Assembly (NCBI GenBank): GCA_028281925.1
Contig: JANQIX010000033.1
Span: 1 to 49,294, forward strand
Source: Alphaproteobacteria bacterium
GTDB taxonomy: Bacteria > Pseudomonadota > Alphaproteobacteria > DSM-16000 > Inquilinaceae
Direction of reading: 5' to 3'
DNA: 49,294 bases
The notes beneath the pieces were generated by a model. The model did no database searches. It was given only the letters and a program-made list of their open reading frames with translations, and was not told the origin of the DNA. Position 1 is the stretch's first letter; the number at the start of each line of letters is the position of its first letter. The translations under genes were made by a program, and so were the position numbers. Positions 1-9,741 of the stretch are shown one piece after another.

Positions 1-660
1 GATCTGGACCAGTCCCTGGAAGCCGACAATCGCCAGGTCCGATCCGGCGATCGCCCAGGGTGTGGCCATGATCAGCGCACAAGGTGCCGCCAAGAGGCCG
101 GATGCCCCAACCGTCTCCAGCGCCAGCGGGCGCCCGGCGCGCCGCAGCATGACCAGGCTGACGCTGAGCAGCAGCGCCACGGCCAGCGCCAGCAGGTCGC
201 CGGTCCAGGTGCCGCCGCCGAGGGAGTCGGCGAAGATGACGACGATGCCGATCAGCGCCAGCAGCATTGCGCCCAAGGTCGCGGGCCGCACCCGCTCGCG
301 CAGCACGATCCAGCCGATCGCCGCGGAGAACAGCGGCATCGTCGCCAAGATGACCAGCGTGTTGGCCACAGTGGTGTTGGCGATCGCCGAAACGAAGCAG
401 ATCGTCGAGGACCCCATCGCCGCAGCGGCGATCCAGCCGTCCCGCCCCAGCGCGCCATAGATACGCACCGGCGAGCGGCGGCGCATCACGCACAGCACCA
501 GCGTCATGCTGATCGCAATGCCGAGCGTGCGGAAGAAAGTGACGTCCCAGACGCCCGCATCGCCGATCAGCCGCAGCAGCAAGGCATCGGGGCTGATCAC
601 GACCATTCCGGCTGCCGAAAGCATCAGACCGGTGGCGTAGCGCTGGTTGGACCCGGACAT
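1..660 (-). CDS. EamA/DMT family transporter, 3' end cut off by the window
   Basis: The minus strand reads open from an ATG at 660 to the first base of the window (220 codons), so the C-terminus is missing. The protein starts MSGSNQRYATGLMLSAAG and is a series of hydrophobic helices, with the typical EamA stretch of a helix, a short basic turn (RERVRPAT) and another helix near residues 135-155. This is an inner-membrane drug/metabolite exporter-type permease; the substrate cannot be read from the sequence. It lies 141 bp downstream of groL on the same strand, but a strong hairpin between them suggests it is not part of the groESL transcript. Confidence 0.85.
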   Translation of the reverse strand, partial: MSGSNQRYATGLMLSAAGMVVISPDALLLRLIGDAGVWDVTFFRTLGIAISMTLVLCVMRRRSPVRIYGALGRDGWIAAAAMGSSTICFVSAIANTTVANTLVILATMPLFSAAIGWIVLRERVRPATLGAMLLALIGIVVIFADSLGGGTWTGDLLALAVALLLSVSLVMLRRAGRPLALETVGASGLLAAPCALIMATPWAIAGSDLAIVGFQGLVQI

Positions 661-743
661 GGTGGGCAGCGGTATAACCCTGCGCGCGGCCAGTGGCGAT
701 GGGTGAGCGCCCTGATAGCCGATAAACGGGGGCCGAAACGAGA

Positions 744-769
744 AACGGGGCCGCGTGTGCGGCCCCGTT
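744..769 (-). terminator. Rho-independent terminator of groESL
   Basis: A perfect 11-bp inverted repeat (AACGGGGCCGC / GCGGCCCCGTT) encloses a 4-nt loop. On the minus strand it is followed by the moderately T-rich TTCTCGTTTC. It sits about 30 bp past the groL stop codon, where the groESL transcript should end. Confidence 0.75.
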
Positions 770-801
770 CCCAACAAGACTGGAAGGCTTGAGCGCCGGA
801 C

Positions 802-2454
<1,653 letters not shown>

Positions 2455-2533
2455 CTACCTCTGCTCTTGTCTGTTGTCGGGGCCCGTTGTCAGGCACCCG
2501 CTTCGACTGGTGGAAAGCCGATGGTTTGGGCGA

Positions 2534-2845
2534 TTAGGCGGCCTTTGCGGCGGCATCCGCCTCGATCACGCCGAGCAAGTCGCTCTCTTTCATGATCAAC
2601 AGATCTTCGCCGTCGATCTTGACCTCGGTGCCCGACCACTTGCCGAACAGCACGCGGTCCCCCACCTTGACGTCAAGCGTGACAAGCTCGCCCTTGTCAT
2701 TGCGCGCCCCCGGGCCTGCGGCGACAATTTCGCCTTCCTGGGGCTTTTCCTTAGCGGTGTCCGGGATGATGATGCCGCCTTTGGTCCGCTCGTCCTGTTC
2801 GACGCGGCGCACCAAAACGCGATCATGCAATGGACGGAAATTCAT
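2534..2845 (-). CDS. groS: Co-chaperonin GroES (Cpn10)
   Basis: Heptameric lid of the GroEL chamber, 103 aa from the chosen start. The sequence begins [16 protein letters not shown] and contains the mobile loop region ([18 protein letters not shown]), as in all Cpn10 proteins. A longer frame begins five codons upstream, but the ATG at 2845 has a GAGAGG ribosome-binding site at normal distance and matches the family start. It is the first gene of the groESL operon. Confidence 0.98.
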   Translation of the reverse strand: MNFRPLHDRVLVRRVEQDERTKGGIIIPDTAKEKPQEGEIVAAGPGARNDKGELVTLDVKVGDRVLFGKWSGTEVKIDGEDLLIMKESDLLGVIEADAAAKAA

Positions 2846-2893
2846 GACCGTACCTCTCACGATCGGTGTTGTACCAAGAGTTCGAATGGAGTG

Positions 2894-2920
2894 TTAGCAC
2901 TCCTCCCTGGCGAGTGCTAG
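2894..2920. promoter_or_regulatory. CIRCE operator (HrcA binding site) of groESL
   Basis: The plus strand reads TTAGCACTC, nine bases, GAGTGCTAG. This is the CIRCE inverted repeat (consensus TTAGCACTC-N9-GAGTGCTAA) with one change in the last base. It lies about 50 bp upstream of groS, just downstream of the -10 element. HrcA repression under non-stress conditions follows from established knowledge of CIRCE; no hrcA gene is in the window. Confidence 0.96.
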
Positions 2921-2925
2921 GCCGG

Positions 2926-2954
2926 TAGATGGCATGATTGCCATGCCGGATCAA
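2926..2954 (-). promoter_or_regulatory. Predicted sigma-70-type promoter of groESL
   Basis: On the minus strand TTGATC (2949-2954) and CATCTA (2926-2931) are separated by exactly 17 bp. The -10 lies immediately upstream of CIRCE, so the start point would fall inside the operator. Part of the element could also serve an RpoH-type factor; this cannot be decided by eye. Confidence 0.55.
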
Positions 2955-3299
2955 GGCCATATGAGGAATTTTCTGTTGCGAACGAACCGGACCGGCACTA
3001 GGCGGGGCAGCAGAGGATCGGATATCGCCCGTTGTAACGACGCGGCGCGGACCGGAGACGCGAATATGGCGGACCGCAAAACCTTCGATTGCTCAATTTC
3101 GTCCCGCCCGGCAGAATGTCGAGATGCGAGACGGACGCATGCCGCTGAGGCAAGCTGGCCGCGCGTGGGGCCATGAGACGAGATGATGCTGCAACTGCTC
3201 TCAGATGAGAGGTCGCAATCGGGCGAAGGGCGACCGACTTCAGGTTCGTCGAAGCCTTCGCCCTCCGATAACGCCGCTTCGCCAGTCCTTTAGAGATCC
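2955..3299. other. Gene-free stretch between groES and the amidohydrolase gene
   Basis: I see no convincing gene here. Short open frames lack family resemblance and good ribosome-binding sites. The stretch must hold the promoter of the plus-strand gene at 3300, but no clear -35/-10 pair stands out. Confidence 0.5.
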
Positions 3300-4184
3300 A
3301 TGCCCGATACGCACTTGGCCGACGATTGCCTGGAGTCCCCCGTCGAAGTCAGGGTCCCGCGGACACAAAGCCTGCCGATCGTTCTGGCATCGCCACACAG
3401 TGGGCGATGCTATCCGCAAGAGCTGATCGAGAGTTCGCGTCTCGACCCGCATGCATTGCGGCGATCCGAAGATAGCTTCGTCGACGAGATTTTCGCGCAT
3501 GCCGCCGAGGCCGGAGCCCCGATGATCTGCGCCACCTTCGCGCGGGCCTATCTCGACATGAACCGGGAGGCCTACGAACTCGACCCCCGTATGTTCGCGG
3601 ACAAGCTGCCAGACTATGTGAACACGCAATCGACCAGGGTTGCGTGTGGCCTCGGCACGATCGCCAGGGTCGTGGCCCACGGCCAGGAAATCTATGCGCG
3701 CAAGCTCAAATTCGCCGAGGCGGTCGACCGGGTGAACCGTTGCTACCGGCCCTACCACGCTGCGCTGCGTCGCCTGATCGACCAGACCGTCCGGCAATTC
3801 GGCTTCTGTATCCTGCTGGACTGCCATTCGATGCCGTCTCACGGAAGCGATGCACCGGAGTCGCGCGTGCCCGTCGACTTCGTCCTGGGGGACTGCCACG
3901 GCAAGACCTGCGTCCCGACCATTGTCGACGTGGCGGAGCGGCAGCTGACGTCGCTCGGTTTCGCGACGGCGCGCAATACCCCGTATGCCGGCGGCTATAC
4001 CACCCGCCACTACGGCCGGCCGGACCTTGGCGTCCACGCGCTGCAGATCGAGATCAACCGGTCGCTCTATATGGATGAGAAGCAGCTGACGCCGAAGCCG
4101 TTCCTTTCGACGCTCGCCGGACACATGGCGACGCTGGTCGAGAGGCTCGGGCGGCTGCCGCTCGAAAGCCGGCACAAAGCGTGA
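3300..4184 (+). CDS. N-formylglutamate amidohydrolase family protein
   Basis: 294 aa. The sequence contains the FGase-family opening LPIVLASPHSGRCYP (about 25-39), the RAYLDMNREAYELDP block, DCHSMPS near the middle, and a late GGYTTRHYG block ending in an LQIEINRSLYMDE-type segment. All are typical of Pfam FGase (HutG-like) zinc hydrolases. Family members release formate from N-formylglutamate at the end of histidine breakdown, but many homologues stand outside hut operons, as here. It is a single gene, with groESL divergent on one side and an sRNA locus on the other, so the true substrate is uncertain. Confidence 0.88.
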   Translation: MPDTHLADDCLESPVEVRVPRTQSLPIVLASPHSGRCYPQELIESSRLDPHALRRSEDSFVDEIFAHAAEAGAPMICATFARAYLDMNREAYELDPRMFADKLPDYVNTQSTRVACGLGTIARVVAHGQEIYARKLKFAEAVDRVNRCYRPYHAALRRLIDQTVRQFGFCILLDCHSMPSHGSDAPESRVPVDFVLGDCHGKTCVPTIVDVAERQLTSLGFATARNTPYAGGYTTRHYGRPDLGVHALQIEINRSLYMDEKQLTPKPFLSTLAGHMATLVERLGRLPLESRHKA

Positions 4185-4263
4185 CAAGAGGCCGCGCTTT
4201 GCCTTGACGGGCGTTGGGAAATCGCGCACTTCTCCTCCTTGGCGTTTCGACAGGCGAAAAGCC

Positions 4264-4291
4264 AAAAAAATGGGCCGCTGGTGTGCGGCCC
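4264..4291 (-). terminator. Intrinsic terminator of the minus-strand sRNA
   Basis: On the minus strand a perfect 7-bp stem (GGGCCGC / GCGGCCC) with a 6-nt loop is followed by A and seven T. It is a textbook Rho-independent terminator. It points leftward, towards the end of a plus-strand gene, and no minus-strand protein gene lies before it, which is what revealed the RNA gene. Confidence 0.85.
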
Positions 4292-4353
4292 AAGTTTAGG
4301 GAGGAAACGCCCAAGAAGTGCGCTACGACAGCGGGGCAACCCCGCATGTCGCA
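4264..4353 (-). ncRNA. mmgR: Predicted trans-acting sRNA, MmgR / alpha-r8 type
   Basis: A compact RNA gene of about 90 nt. The 5' hairpin is formed by CGACA+GCGGGG pairing with CCCCGC+TGTCG (4326-4351, one bulged base). Then comes a single-stranded stretch that contains TTTCCTCCCT (plus-strand positions 4298-4307 hold its complement), then the terminator at 4264-4291. A promoter with 17-bp spacing lies just upstream. As I recall it, TTTCCTCCCT is the invariant 10-mer of the alphaproteobacterial alpha-r8 family, whose Sinorhizobium member MmgR limits polyhydroxybutyrate storage through Hfq. The motif is an anti-Shine-Dalgarno sequence. Architecture and motif are seen; the family name is recalled and needs a covariance search. 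The 5' end is estimated from the -10. Confidence 0.72.
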
Positions 4354-4358
4354 CTGCA
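4351..4358. promoter_or_regulatory. TGCAGTGC box at the sRNA start, PhaR-like site
   Basis: Minus strand TTGTGCAGTGCGAC covers the region right after the sRNA -10. The core TGCAGTGC equals the core of the two long boxes around the phasin promoter at 23162-23232. PhaR/AniA repressors of PHB genes are known to bind TGC-rich GCA palindromic sites; assignment here is by that analogy. Confidence 0.5.
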
Positions 4359-4359
4359 C

Positions 4360-4388
4360 AATATGCCGTCTGGTGGTGCCGCGATCAA
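4360..4388 (-). promoter_or_regulatory. Predicted promoter of the sRNA gene
   Basis: On the minus strand TTGATC (4383-4388) and CATATT (4360-4365) are spaced by 17 bp. The start would lie near 4353, directly before the 5' hairpin. The -10 hexamer is identical to that of the phasin promoter. Confidence 0.65.
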
Positions 4389-4480
4389 GGGCAAAACGCT
4401 TTTCCCCAATAAACAAAGGGTTATTGCGGCACCACCGATGGCGATGGCGCGAAAGTTCATATTCTAAATGACAAAAATGT

Positions 4481-4488
4481 TGCACTGC
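4481..4488. promoter_or_regulatory. Second TGCACTGC box in the same gap
   Basis: TTGCACTGCGG repeats the core of the PhaR-like boxes. It lies about 93 bp upstream of the sRNA -35 and about 140 bp before glk, so it could serve either strand or a looped repressor complex. A single 8-bp match may also be chance. Confidence 0.3.
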
Positions 4489-4496
4489 GGTGTTCA

Positions 4497-4524
4497 GCGG
4501 AAGTTTATCTAACTAAACTTCCGC
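4497..4524. repeat. Perfect 11-bp inverted repeat upstream of glk
   Basis: GCGGAAGTTTA and TAAACTTCCGC are exact reverse complements around a 6-nt loop. There is no T-tract on either side, so it reads more like an operator or a structured leader than an intrinsic terminator. It lies about 105 bp before the glucokinase start. Confidence 0.7.
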
Positions 4525-4628
4525 CTTATCCCCCACGATGCCGCCGTGGCCCAAGGCTCTGGCGCCTCGGCTCACGCCACGATATCGAAGGTGACGCCGA
4601 CGTGACGGCACCGTCAGGGGAACAATAG

Positions 4629-5591
4629 ATGACCGCGACCGCAGACGCACCATCATTGCTTGCAGACCTTGGAGCCACGAATGTCCGCTTTGCCCTGACG
4701 GACGGCGGCGATATTGAGTCGGTCCGTATCATGCGGTGCGCCGGCTATCCAAGCCTCGAACAGGCGATTTCTGCCTACCTTGACGACGTCAAACCGGACC
4801 GCATGCCCGCCGCTGCGGCGATCGCTGTCGCCTCACCCGTGGTGGGCGATCGGATCGAGATGACGAATCTCGCCTGGGCGTTCTCCATATCCGAGATGCG
4901 GCGGTCGTTGGGCCTGGAGCGCTTTGAGGTCATCAACGACTTCACGGCCGTGGCCCTGTCGGTGCCCCACCTCGAGCCCAACGATAGTGTCCAGGTCGGC
5001 GGCGATAGGCCGGTCGAAGGCGAGGCCATCGCAATCCTGGGGCCGGGAACCGGCCTCGGCGTCTCCAACTTGGTTCCGCTGGCCGAGGGCTGGCGCGCGC
5101 TGCCCGGCGAGGGCGGCCATGTCACCATGGCCCCGGCCAACCCTCGTGAGACCGCCGTGATCGCCCATCTCTGGCGGCACTATCCCCATGTCTCCGCCGA
5201 GCGGGTGATCTCCGGCATGGGCCTGGTGAATCTCTACGAGGCCCTCGCCGCCATCGACGGCGTCACCGATGCCCCGATGCGCTCGCCACAGGATGTCACT
5301 GCCGCGGCGGCGACCGGTGCCGACCCCCACTGCATCGAAGCCGTGGCCATGTTCTGCGCCATGCTGGGCACGGTGGCCGGGAACCACGCACTGACCGTCG
5401 GGGCCCGGGGCGGCGTCTTCATCGGCGGGGGCATCGTGCCGCGCATTCTCGACACCTTCCTGGCATCGGACTTTCGCCGACGATTCGACGCCAAGGGCCG
5501 GCTGTCAGACTTTGTTCAGCCGATCCCCTGCTATGTCATCACGCATGCCCTGCCGGCGCTGATCGGGCTGCGTGCGGCCTTGCGGACATAG
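4629..5591 (+). CDS. glk: Glucokinase (ROK-independent Glk family)
   Basis: Phosphorylates glucose with ATP to glucose-6-phosphate in the cytoplasm. 320 aa, the usual length of the Glk family. Residues 11-25 (LADLGATNVRFALTD) form the phosphate-1 loop, VINDFTAVA carries the catalytic Asp, GPGTGLGVS is the phosphate-2 region, and GEGGHV follows it. The preceding 440-bp gap holds the sRNA gene on the other strand and a perfect inverted repeat. The downstream neighbour lysE converges on it with 20 bp between stops. Confidence 0.96.
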   Translation: MTATADAPSLLADLGATNVRFALTDGGDIESVRIMRCAGYPSLEQAISAYLDDVKPDRMPAAAAIAVASPVVGDRIEMTNLAWAFSISEMRRSLGLERFEVINDFTAVALSVPHLEPNDSVQVGGDRPVEGEAIAILGPGTGLGVSNLVPLAEGWRALPGEGGHVTMAPANPRETAVIAHLWRHYPHVSAERVISGMGLVNLYEALAAIDGVTDAPMRSPQDVTAAAATGADPHCIEAVAMFCAMLGTVAGNHALTVGARGGVFIGGGIVPRILDTFLASDFRRRFDAKGRLSDFVQPIPCYVITHALPALIGLRAALRT

Positions 5592-5611
5592 GCAACTGGC
5601 GCCGCTCGCGC

Positions 5612-6292
5612 CTATTCGAGCAACAGTTCGACAAAGGCGATCAGCCCAAAGCCTGCGACCATCAACCCCAGCCCCTTGTTGATGCGGTCGATCAGGCGGT
5701 TGGACATCCAGCCTCGGATCGCGGCCGATCCCGCCGCCAAGGTCAGCCACCACAGCGTCGATCCCACGAAGATCCCGGCGATCAGCAGGCACGACGCCAT
5801 GAAGGCGCCGGCCGAAGAGACGCCGAGTTCGTACTGCTCGAAGATGCGCAGTCCCGCAAACACACCGACAAAGGCAAGCAGCGGTGCCGGGTTGATCAGC
5901 GTCAGCACGATGCCTGAGGTGTAGGCCGACGTTACCTCGGCGATCTCCCGGCGACTCGGGATGTGGTGGAAGCCCTCGCCCGGATGGCGTGGCGGCAAAT
6001 GCGGCGGTGGCTTCTTGTACATATAGAGGCCGAGAAAAATGAGAAACAGTCCGCCGAAGATGCTGAAATAGGTGCCGATGCGGACCAGCACGTCCTGCAC
6101 GAGGCCGAGCGCGAACACCGCCAGCGAGGCCAGAATGACATCGCCCGTGGCGGCACCGATGCCGGTCACGAGGCCGGTTCCCCACTGCCCCGCAAGGGCG
6201 CGGCGCATACAGATTGCGGCGATCGGCCCCAGGGGGACGGCGACCAGGAAACCGGTCAGCACCGCCTTCAGAACGAGGTAGACGTACTCCAA
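5612..6292 (-). CDS. LysE/RhtB family translocator
   Basis: 226 aa inner-membrane protein of about six hydrophobic segments. The N-terminal VAVPLGPIAAICMRRAL (about 17-33) is the LysE-family signature, and TLINPAPLLAFVGVFAGL in the middle matches the second half. Family members export amino acids or related small molecules; the substrate is not evident. Between the two halves lies a hydrophilic loop with a PPPHLPPRHPGEGFHH segment rich in His and Pro. It is transcribed away from cls and converges with glk. Confidence 0.88.
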   Translation of the reverse strand: MEYVYLVLKAVLTGFLVAVPLGPIAAICMRRALAGQWGTGLVTGIGAATGDVILASLAVFALGLVQDVLVRIGTYFSIFGGLFLIFLGLYMYKKPPPHLPPRHPGEGFHHIPSRREIAEVTSAYTSGIVLTLINPAPLLAFVGVFAGLRIFEQYELGVSSAGAFMASCLLIAGIFVGSTLWWLTLAAGSAAIRGWMSNRLIDRINKGLGLMVAGFGLIAFVELLLE

Positions 6293-6593
6293 GACCCGTC
6301 CTCAGCAAGGCCGGCGGCGCGCTGCGCCGGCCGGCAGCGGACGTCTTGCGGGTCCTGCCCCAGCAGTGGCCCGCGCGCACAGCCACGGGAGTATGGATAC
6401 GGACGTGACGATGGAATGCTATCCTGAACCGCAGCGACACCATGGCGCCGGAGATCCAACGCCGCTTGCCGCGGACTGCGCGGCCGGCGAGAGGATAGAG
6501 CCAAGTGCTGGTCTGGTCCATGCAGAGTCGGAACCGGATTTCCGCGGCCCCCGCTTGAGTGCCACAGAGGCGGCCTGCGGAGAGCACTGAACC
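6293..6593. other. Divergent intergenic region lysE / cls
   Basis: About 300 bp between two divergent genes. It must hold both promoters, but I see no convincing hexamer pair. GC-rich short palindromes (for example GCCGGC) occur near 6311-6340. No supported small gene. Confidence 0.4.
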
Positions 6594-8051
6594 ATGCGCG
6601 AGTTCATGGAATTCGTCGGCATCTTCTGGCCGCATGTCGTTGCGGCGGCGGCCATTGTGCTCCCCGGGCTTGCGACCGGCCACATCCTCCTGACCAAGCA
6701 CGACGCACGCGAGGCGGCCAGTTGGACCACCGTGGTCTGGCTGGTCCCCTATCTGGGGGTCATCTTCTACGCAGTCCTCGGCATCAACCGCATCAAGCGC
6801 CGGGCCGTACGTCTGCGCCCCGCCGGCGGCTGGCAGCGCGCAGCCGACGCGGGCGTGGTCCCGGTGGACGAATTGCAGGCGAGACTTCCGGCGGCGGCGC
6901 ATCATCTGGCCGATCTCGCGGGACTGGCCGGGGCCGTTGCGAAGGAACCCCTGTCCGCAGGCAACCGGCTGACACCGCTGATCGACGGTGATGCCGCCTA
7001 CCCCGCGATGATGGCCGCCATCGATGCCGCGGAGGCCAGCATCGGTGTTGCCACCTACATCTTCGATGACGATCACGCCGGCCGGCTGTTCCTCGACGCT
7101 CTGGCCCGGGCCGCCGAAAGGGGTGTTCAGGTGCGGGTGCTGGTCGATGCGGTGGGCGCCCGCTATTCCATGAGCAACATGACGGCCAGGCTCGCCCGCC
7201 GCGGCGTCACGTCAGCCGAGTTCCTGCCGACCCTGCTGCCTTGGCGCATGAGCTATCTCAACCTGCGCAACCACCGAAAGGTCATGGTGGTGGACGGCGC
7301 GACCGCTTTCACCGGTGGGATGAACATCCGTGTCGGGCATATGCTGGCAACGCAGCCACGGCATCCCGTGCAGGACATCCACTTCCGCGTCGAAGGCCCC
7401 ATCGTCGGCCAACTGTTGCGGGTCTTCGCGGACGACTGGGCGTTCACAACAAGCGAATACCTGGAGGGCAACGCCTGGGCAGTCCAACCTGTCGGTGCCG
7501 GCACCGCCGTTGCGCGGGGATTGGCCTGCGGCCCCGACGAAGACTTCGACCGCCTGGCCTGGGTCATTCTCGGGGCGCTGTCGATCGCGCGCCGCTCAGT
7601 CCGGATCGTCACGCCGTATTTCATCCCCGATCAGCGCCTGATCACCGCGCTGCAGGTGGCAGCACTCCGGGGCGTGGCCATCGACGTCGTTCTGCCCGCC
7701 GTCGGCAATCTGCGCCTCGTGCAATGGGCCGCGACCGCGCAGTTGTGGCAGTTGGTGGGTCAGGGCATCCGCGTTTGGCTCTCGCCACCGCCGTTCGATC
7801 ACACCAAGCTGATGGTGGTGGACGGCCACTGGTCGCTGATCGGCTCGGCCAACTGGGATCCGCGCAGCCTTCACCTGAACTTCGAGCTCTGCGTCGAGGT
7901 CTACGACCGCGACTTCGCCGCCACGCTTGAGGCCACGGTGACGGACAAGATCAAGACGGCCCGCGCCTGCACAATCGACGACGTGACGGCCCGGCCGCTG
8001 CCGACCAAGATCCGCGACGGCTTGGCTTGGCTCCTGTCCCCGTATCTGTAG
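6594..8051 (+). CDS. cls: Cardiolipin synthase-type phospholipase D family protein
   Basis: 485 aa. Two N-terminal membrane helices (about 8-28 and 42-62) form the PLDc_N region. Two HKD motifs follow: H227-x-K229-x4-D234 ([10 protein letters not shown]) and H403-x-K405-x4-D410 ([10 protein letters not shown]), the second followed by [10 protein letters not shown]. This is the layout of bacterial cardiolipin synthases ClsA/ClsB, which join two phosphatidylglycerol molecules at the inner membrane. The start has GGAGAG a short distance upstream. Other PLD-family transferases share the motifs, so the exact reaction is inferred. Confidence 0.92.
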   Translation: MREFMEFVGIFWPHVVAAAAIVLPGLATGHILLTKHDAREAASWTTVVWLVPYLGVIFYAVLGINRIKRRAVRLRPAGGWQRAADAGVVPVDELQARLPAAAHHLADLAGLAGAVAKEPLSAGNRLTPLIDGDAAYPAMMAAIDAAEASIGVATYIFDDDHAGRLFLDALARAAERGVQVRVLVDAVGARYSMSNMTARLARRGVTSAEFLPTLLPWRMSYLNLRNHRKVMVVDGATAFTGGMNIRVGHMLATQPRHPVQDIHFRVEGPIVGQLLRVFADDWAFTTSEYLEGNAWAVQPVGAGTAVARGLACGPDEDFDRLAWVILGALSIARRSVRIVTPYFIPDQRLITALQVAALRGVAIDVVLPAVGNLRLVQWAATAQLWQLVGQGIRVWLSPPPFDHTKLMVVDGHWSLIGSANWDPRSLHLNFELCVEVYDRDFAATLEATVTDKIKTARACTIDDVTARPLPTKIRDGLAWLLSPYL

Positions 8052-8204
8052 TTAGGCGGCCTGCACCGATCCGCGCGGCATGGGCACAGACACACAGATA
8101 AGTTACTTCACTGACGCAATCTTCAAAGAATTTGACAGAAATAGGAATGACTCAAAGATCGGAAACCTTTCGATCATCAATAATTCATCGAAGTTTAACA
8201 TACC

Positions 8205-8252
8205 TGATCGGCCAGAATACATAATCCGTATTTAGGAAGACATGATCGGCCA
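8205..8252 (+). repeat. Direct repeat TGATCGGCCA upstream of the Na/Pi cotransporter gene
   Basis: TGATCGGCCA occurs at 8205-8214 and 8243-8252, 38 bp apart, in an AT-rich 227-bp gap. The spacing is between three and four helical turns. It could be a tandem binding site for a regulator of the following three-gene unit; the palindromic core GATCGGCC is not itself repeated elsewhere that I noticed. Confidence 0.5.
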
Positions 8253-8278
8253 AATAACTCAATAACAGGGACCGCATC

Positions 8279-9469
8279 ATGTCGAGCGAAGCCAACGTCC
8301 AGGCCGGCGCCCCGGCAGGCGTCAGTGATGAGCAACAGGTCGGCGGCGGCCAGCTGCTGCAATGGCTGGCGGTGATCGGCCTGATCTACTTGCTGCTCGT
8401 TGCCGTTGCGATGATTGGCACGGGGTTCAAGGCCGCTGCAGGCGATCAGGCCCGAGAGTTGTTCGCCTTTGCCAGCAATCCTTTGACTGGTGTCATTGTC
8501 GGCACCGTAGCAACCGCGCTCATCCAATCCTCGAGCACTGTCACGTCGATCATCGTTGGACTTGTGGCCGGCGGTCTGCCTGTCGCCATCGCAATTCCGA
8601 TGATCATGGGCGCCAACATGGGCACGACGATCACCAACACAATCGTCAGCCTCGGGCATGTGCGTCAGGGCGAAGAGTTCCGCCGGGCCTTCTCTGCGGC
8701 GACGGTGCATGATTTCTTCAATCTGTTTAGTATTTTCATTTTTCTGCCTTTGGAGATTATGTTCGGGTTTCTGCAGCGGATCGGCGAGTATCTCGCGAGC
8801 TTTCTGCTGGGCGGCGGTTCGATGTCCGTAGGCGGGTTGAACTTCATCAAGCCGCTCGTCAAACCTCCGGTGAATGCACTGAAAGACGTATTCCATGGCA
8901 TCGGCGCGAACGACATGGTCATGGGGATCGCTTTCATCGTCCTCGGGATCGCGCTGATCTTCGTGGTCATCACCTATATCGGCAAGCTGCTGAAAAGACT
9001 CATGGTCGGGCGGGCGAAAGCGATCTTGCACGGTGCCGTGGGGCGCGGACCCGTTGCGGGGATCTTTTCGGGCACGGCGATTACCGTCCTTGTCCAGTCG
9101 TCCTCGACCACGACGAGCTTGGTCGTCCCGCTCGCCGGCAGCGGCGTGTTCAGCCTCAGGCAGATCTATCCGTTCACGCTCGGTGCCAACATCGGTACCT
9201 GCATAACGGCCTTGCTGGCTGCGACGGCCGTGGATGGCGGAAATGCGATCTTCGCTCTTCAGATCGCGCTTGTGCATTTCAGCTACAACGTGATCGGTGT
9301 CGTCGTGATCTACGGCCTGCCGTTCACGCGGAACTTGCCCATTTACGCGGCGGAGCGGCTGGCGGGCTTGGCGATGAAGAACAAGCTCTACGTCGCGGCC
9401 TATATCGGGATTGTCTTCTTTATCCTTCCCTTTGTCTTGATTGGCGTCAGTCAGATGATGGGCTGGTGA
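8279..9469 (+). CDS. Na/Pi-cotransporter II-related family protein
   Basis: 396-aa membrane protein with the internal duplication of the Na/Pi cotransporter family (Pfam PF02690). The paired signature is QSSSTVTS at 83-90 and QSSSTTTS at 273-280, each in a hydrophobic hairpin; GANMGTTITNT and GANIGTCITA follow the respective repeats. Bacterial NptA-like proteins import phosphate with sodium. The PhoU-like C-terminal domain found in many bacterial members is absent; instead a small separate coiled-coil protein is encoded directly downstream. First gene of a three-gene unit. Confidence 0.93.
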   Translation: MSSEANVQAGAPAGVSDEQQVGGGQLLQWLAVIGLIYLLLVAVAMIGTGFKAAAGDQARELFAFASNPLTGVIVGTVATALIQSSSTVTSIIVGLVAGGLPVAIAIPMIMGANMGTTITNTIVSLGHVRQGEEFRRAFSAATVHDFFNLFSIFIFLPLEIMFGFLQRIGEYLASFLLGGGSMSVGGLNFIKPLVKPPVNALKDVFHGIGANDMVMGIAFIVLGIALIFVVITYIGKLLKRLMVGRAKAILHGAVGRGPVAGIFSGTAITVLVQSSSTTTSLVVPLAGSGVFSLRQIYPFTLGANIGTCITALLAATAVDGGNAIFALQIALVHFSYNVIGVVVIYGLPFTRNLPIYAAERLAGLAMKNKLYVAAYIGIVFFILPFVLIGVSQMMGW

Positions 9470-9486
9470 ACCAGAGGAACGGGCAC

Positions 9487-9741
9487 ATGAGCGAATTCAA
9501 GAGCCGTCGAGAAGCCTTGGAAGAGAAGATCAGCGATCTCGAACAGACTCTGGCAGGCCTCAGAAATCAACTCAAAGCCGAGTCCGAGCGCGAGCAACAC
9601 GAGGCGATAGACCGACTGGAGGTGTATCTCGGCGACTTGGACAACAAGCACGCCAACCTGCAGGACTTCTGGAAGATCCTGCGCGACGAGATCAAAGAAC
9701 TGTTCAGCAGCCGTTCGGACACAACCGGGAAAGACACATGA
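9487..9741 (+). CDS. Small coiled-coil protein
   Basis: 84 aa, beginning MSEFKSRREALEEKISDLEQ, almost entirely charged helix with heptad-like Leu/Ile spacing, so very probably a coiled coil. I do not recognise the family. A GTG 7 codons earlier overlaps the stop of the transporter, but the ATG at 9487 has AGAGGAACGGG in front and is preferred. Its stop overlaps the next start by 4 bp (ATGA), so the three genes are translationally coupled. Position suggests a cytosolic partner of the transporter, perhaps filling the role of the missing PhoU-like domain; that is inference. Confidence 0.75.
   Translation: MSEFKSRREALEEKISDLEQTLAGLRNQLKAESEREQHEAIDRLEVYLGDLDNKHANLQDFWKILRDEIKELFSSRSDTTGKDT

Noticed and set aside
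5505..7076. 523-codon minus-strand frame across glk end, lysE and cls start
   Set aside because: Crosses three well-supported genes in other frames, basic low-complexity translation.
8120..8160. Possible Pho box upstream of the Na/Pi cotransporter gene
   Set aside because: On the minus strand GTCAT and CTGTCA occur, but their spacing is 15 bp instead of the 11-bp period of PhoB sites.
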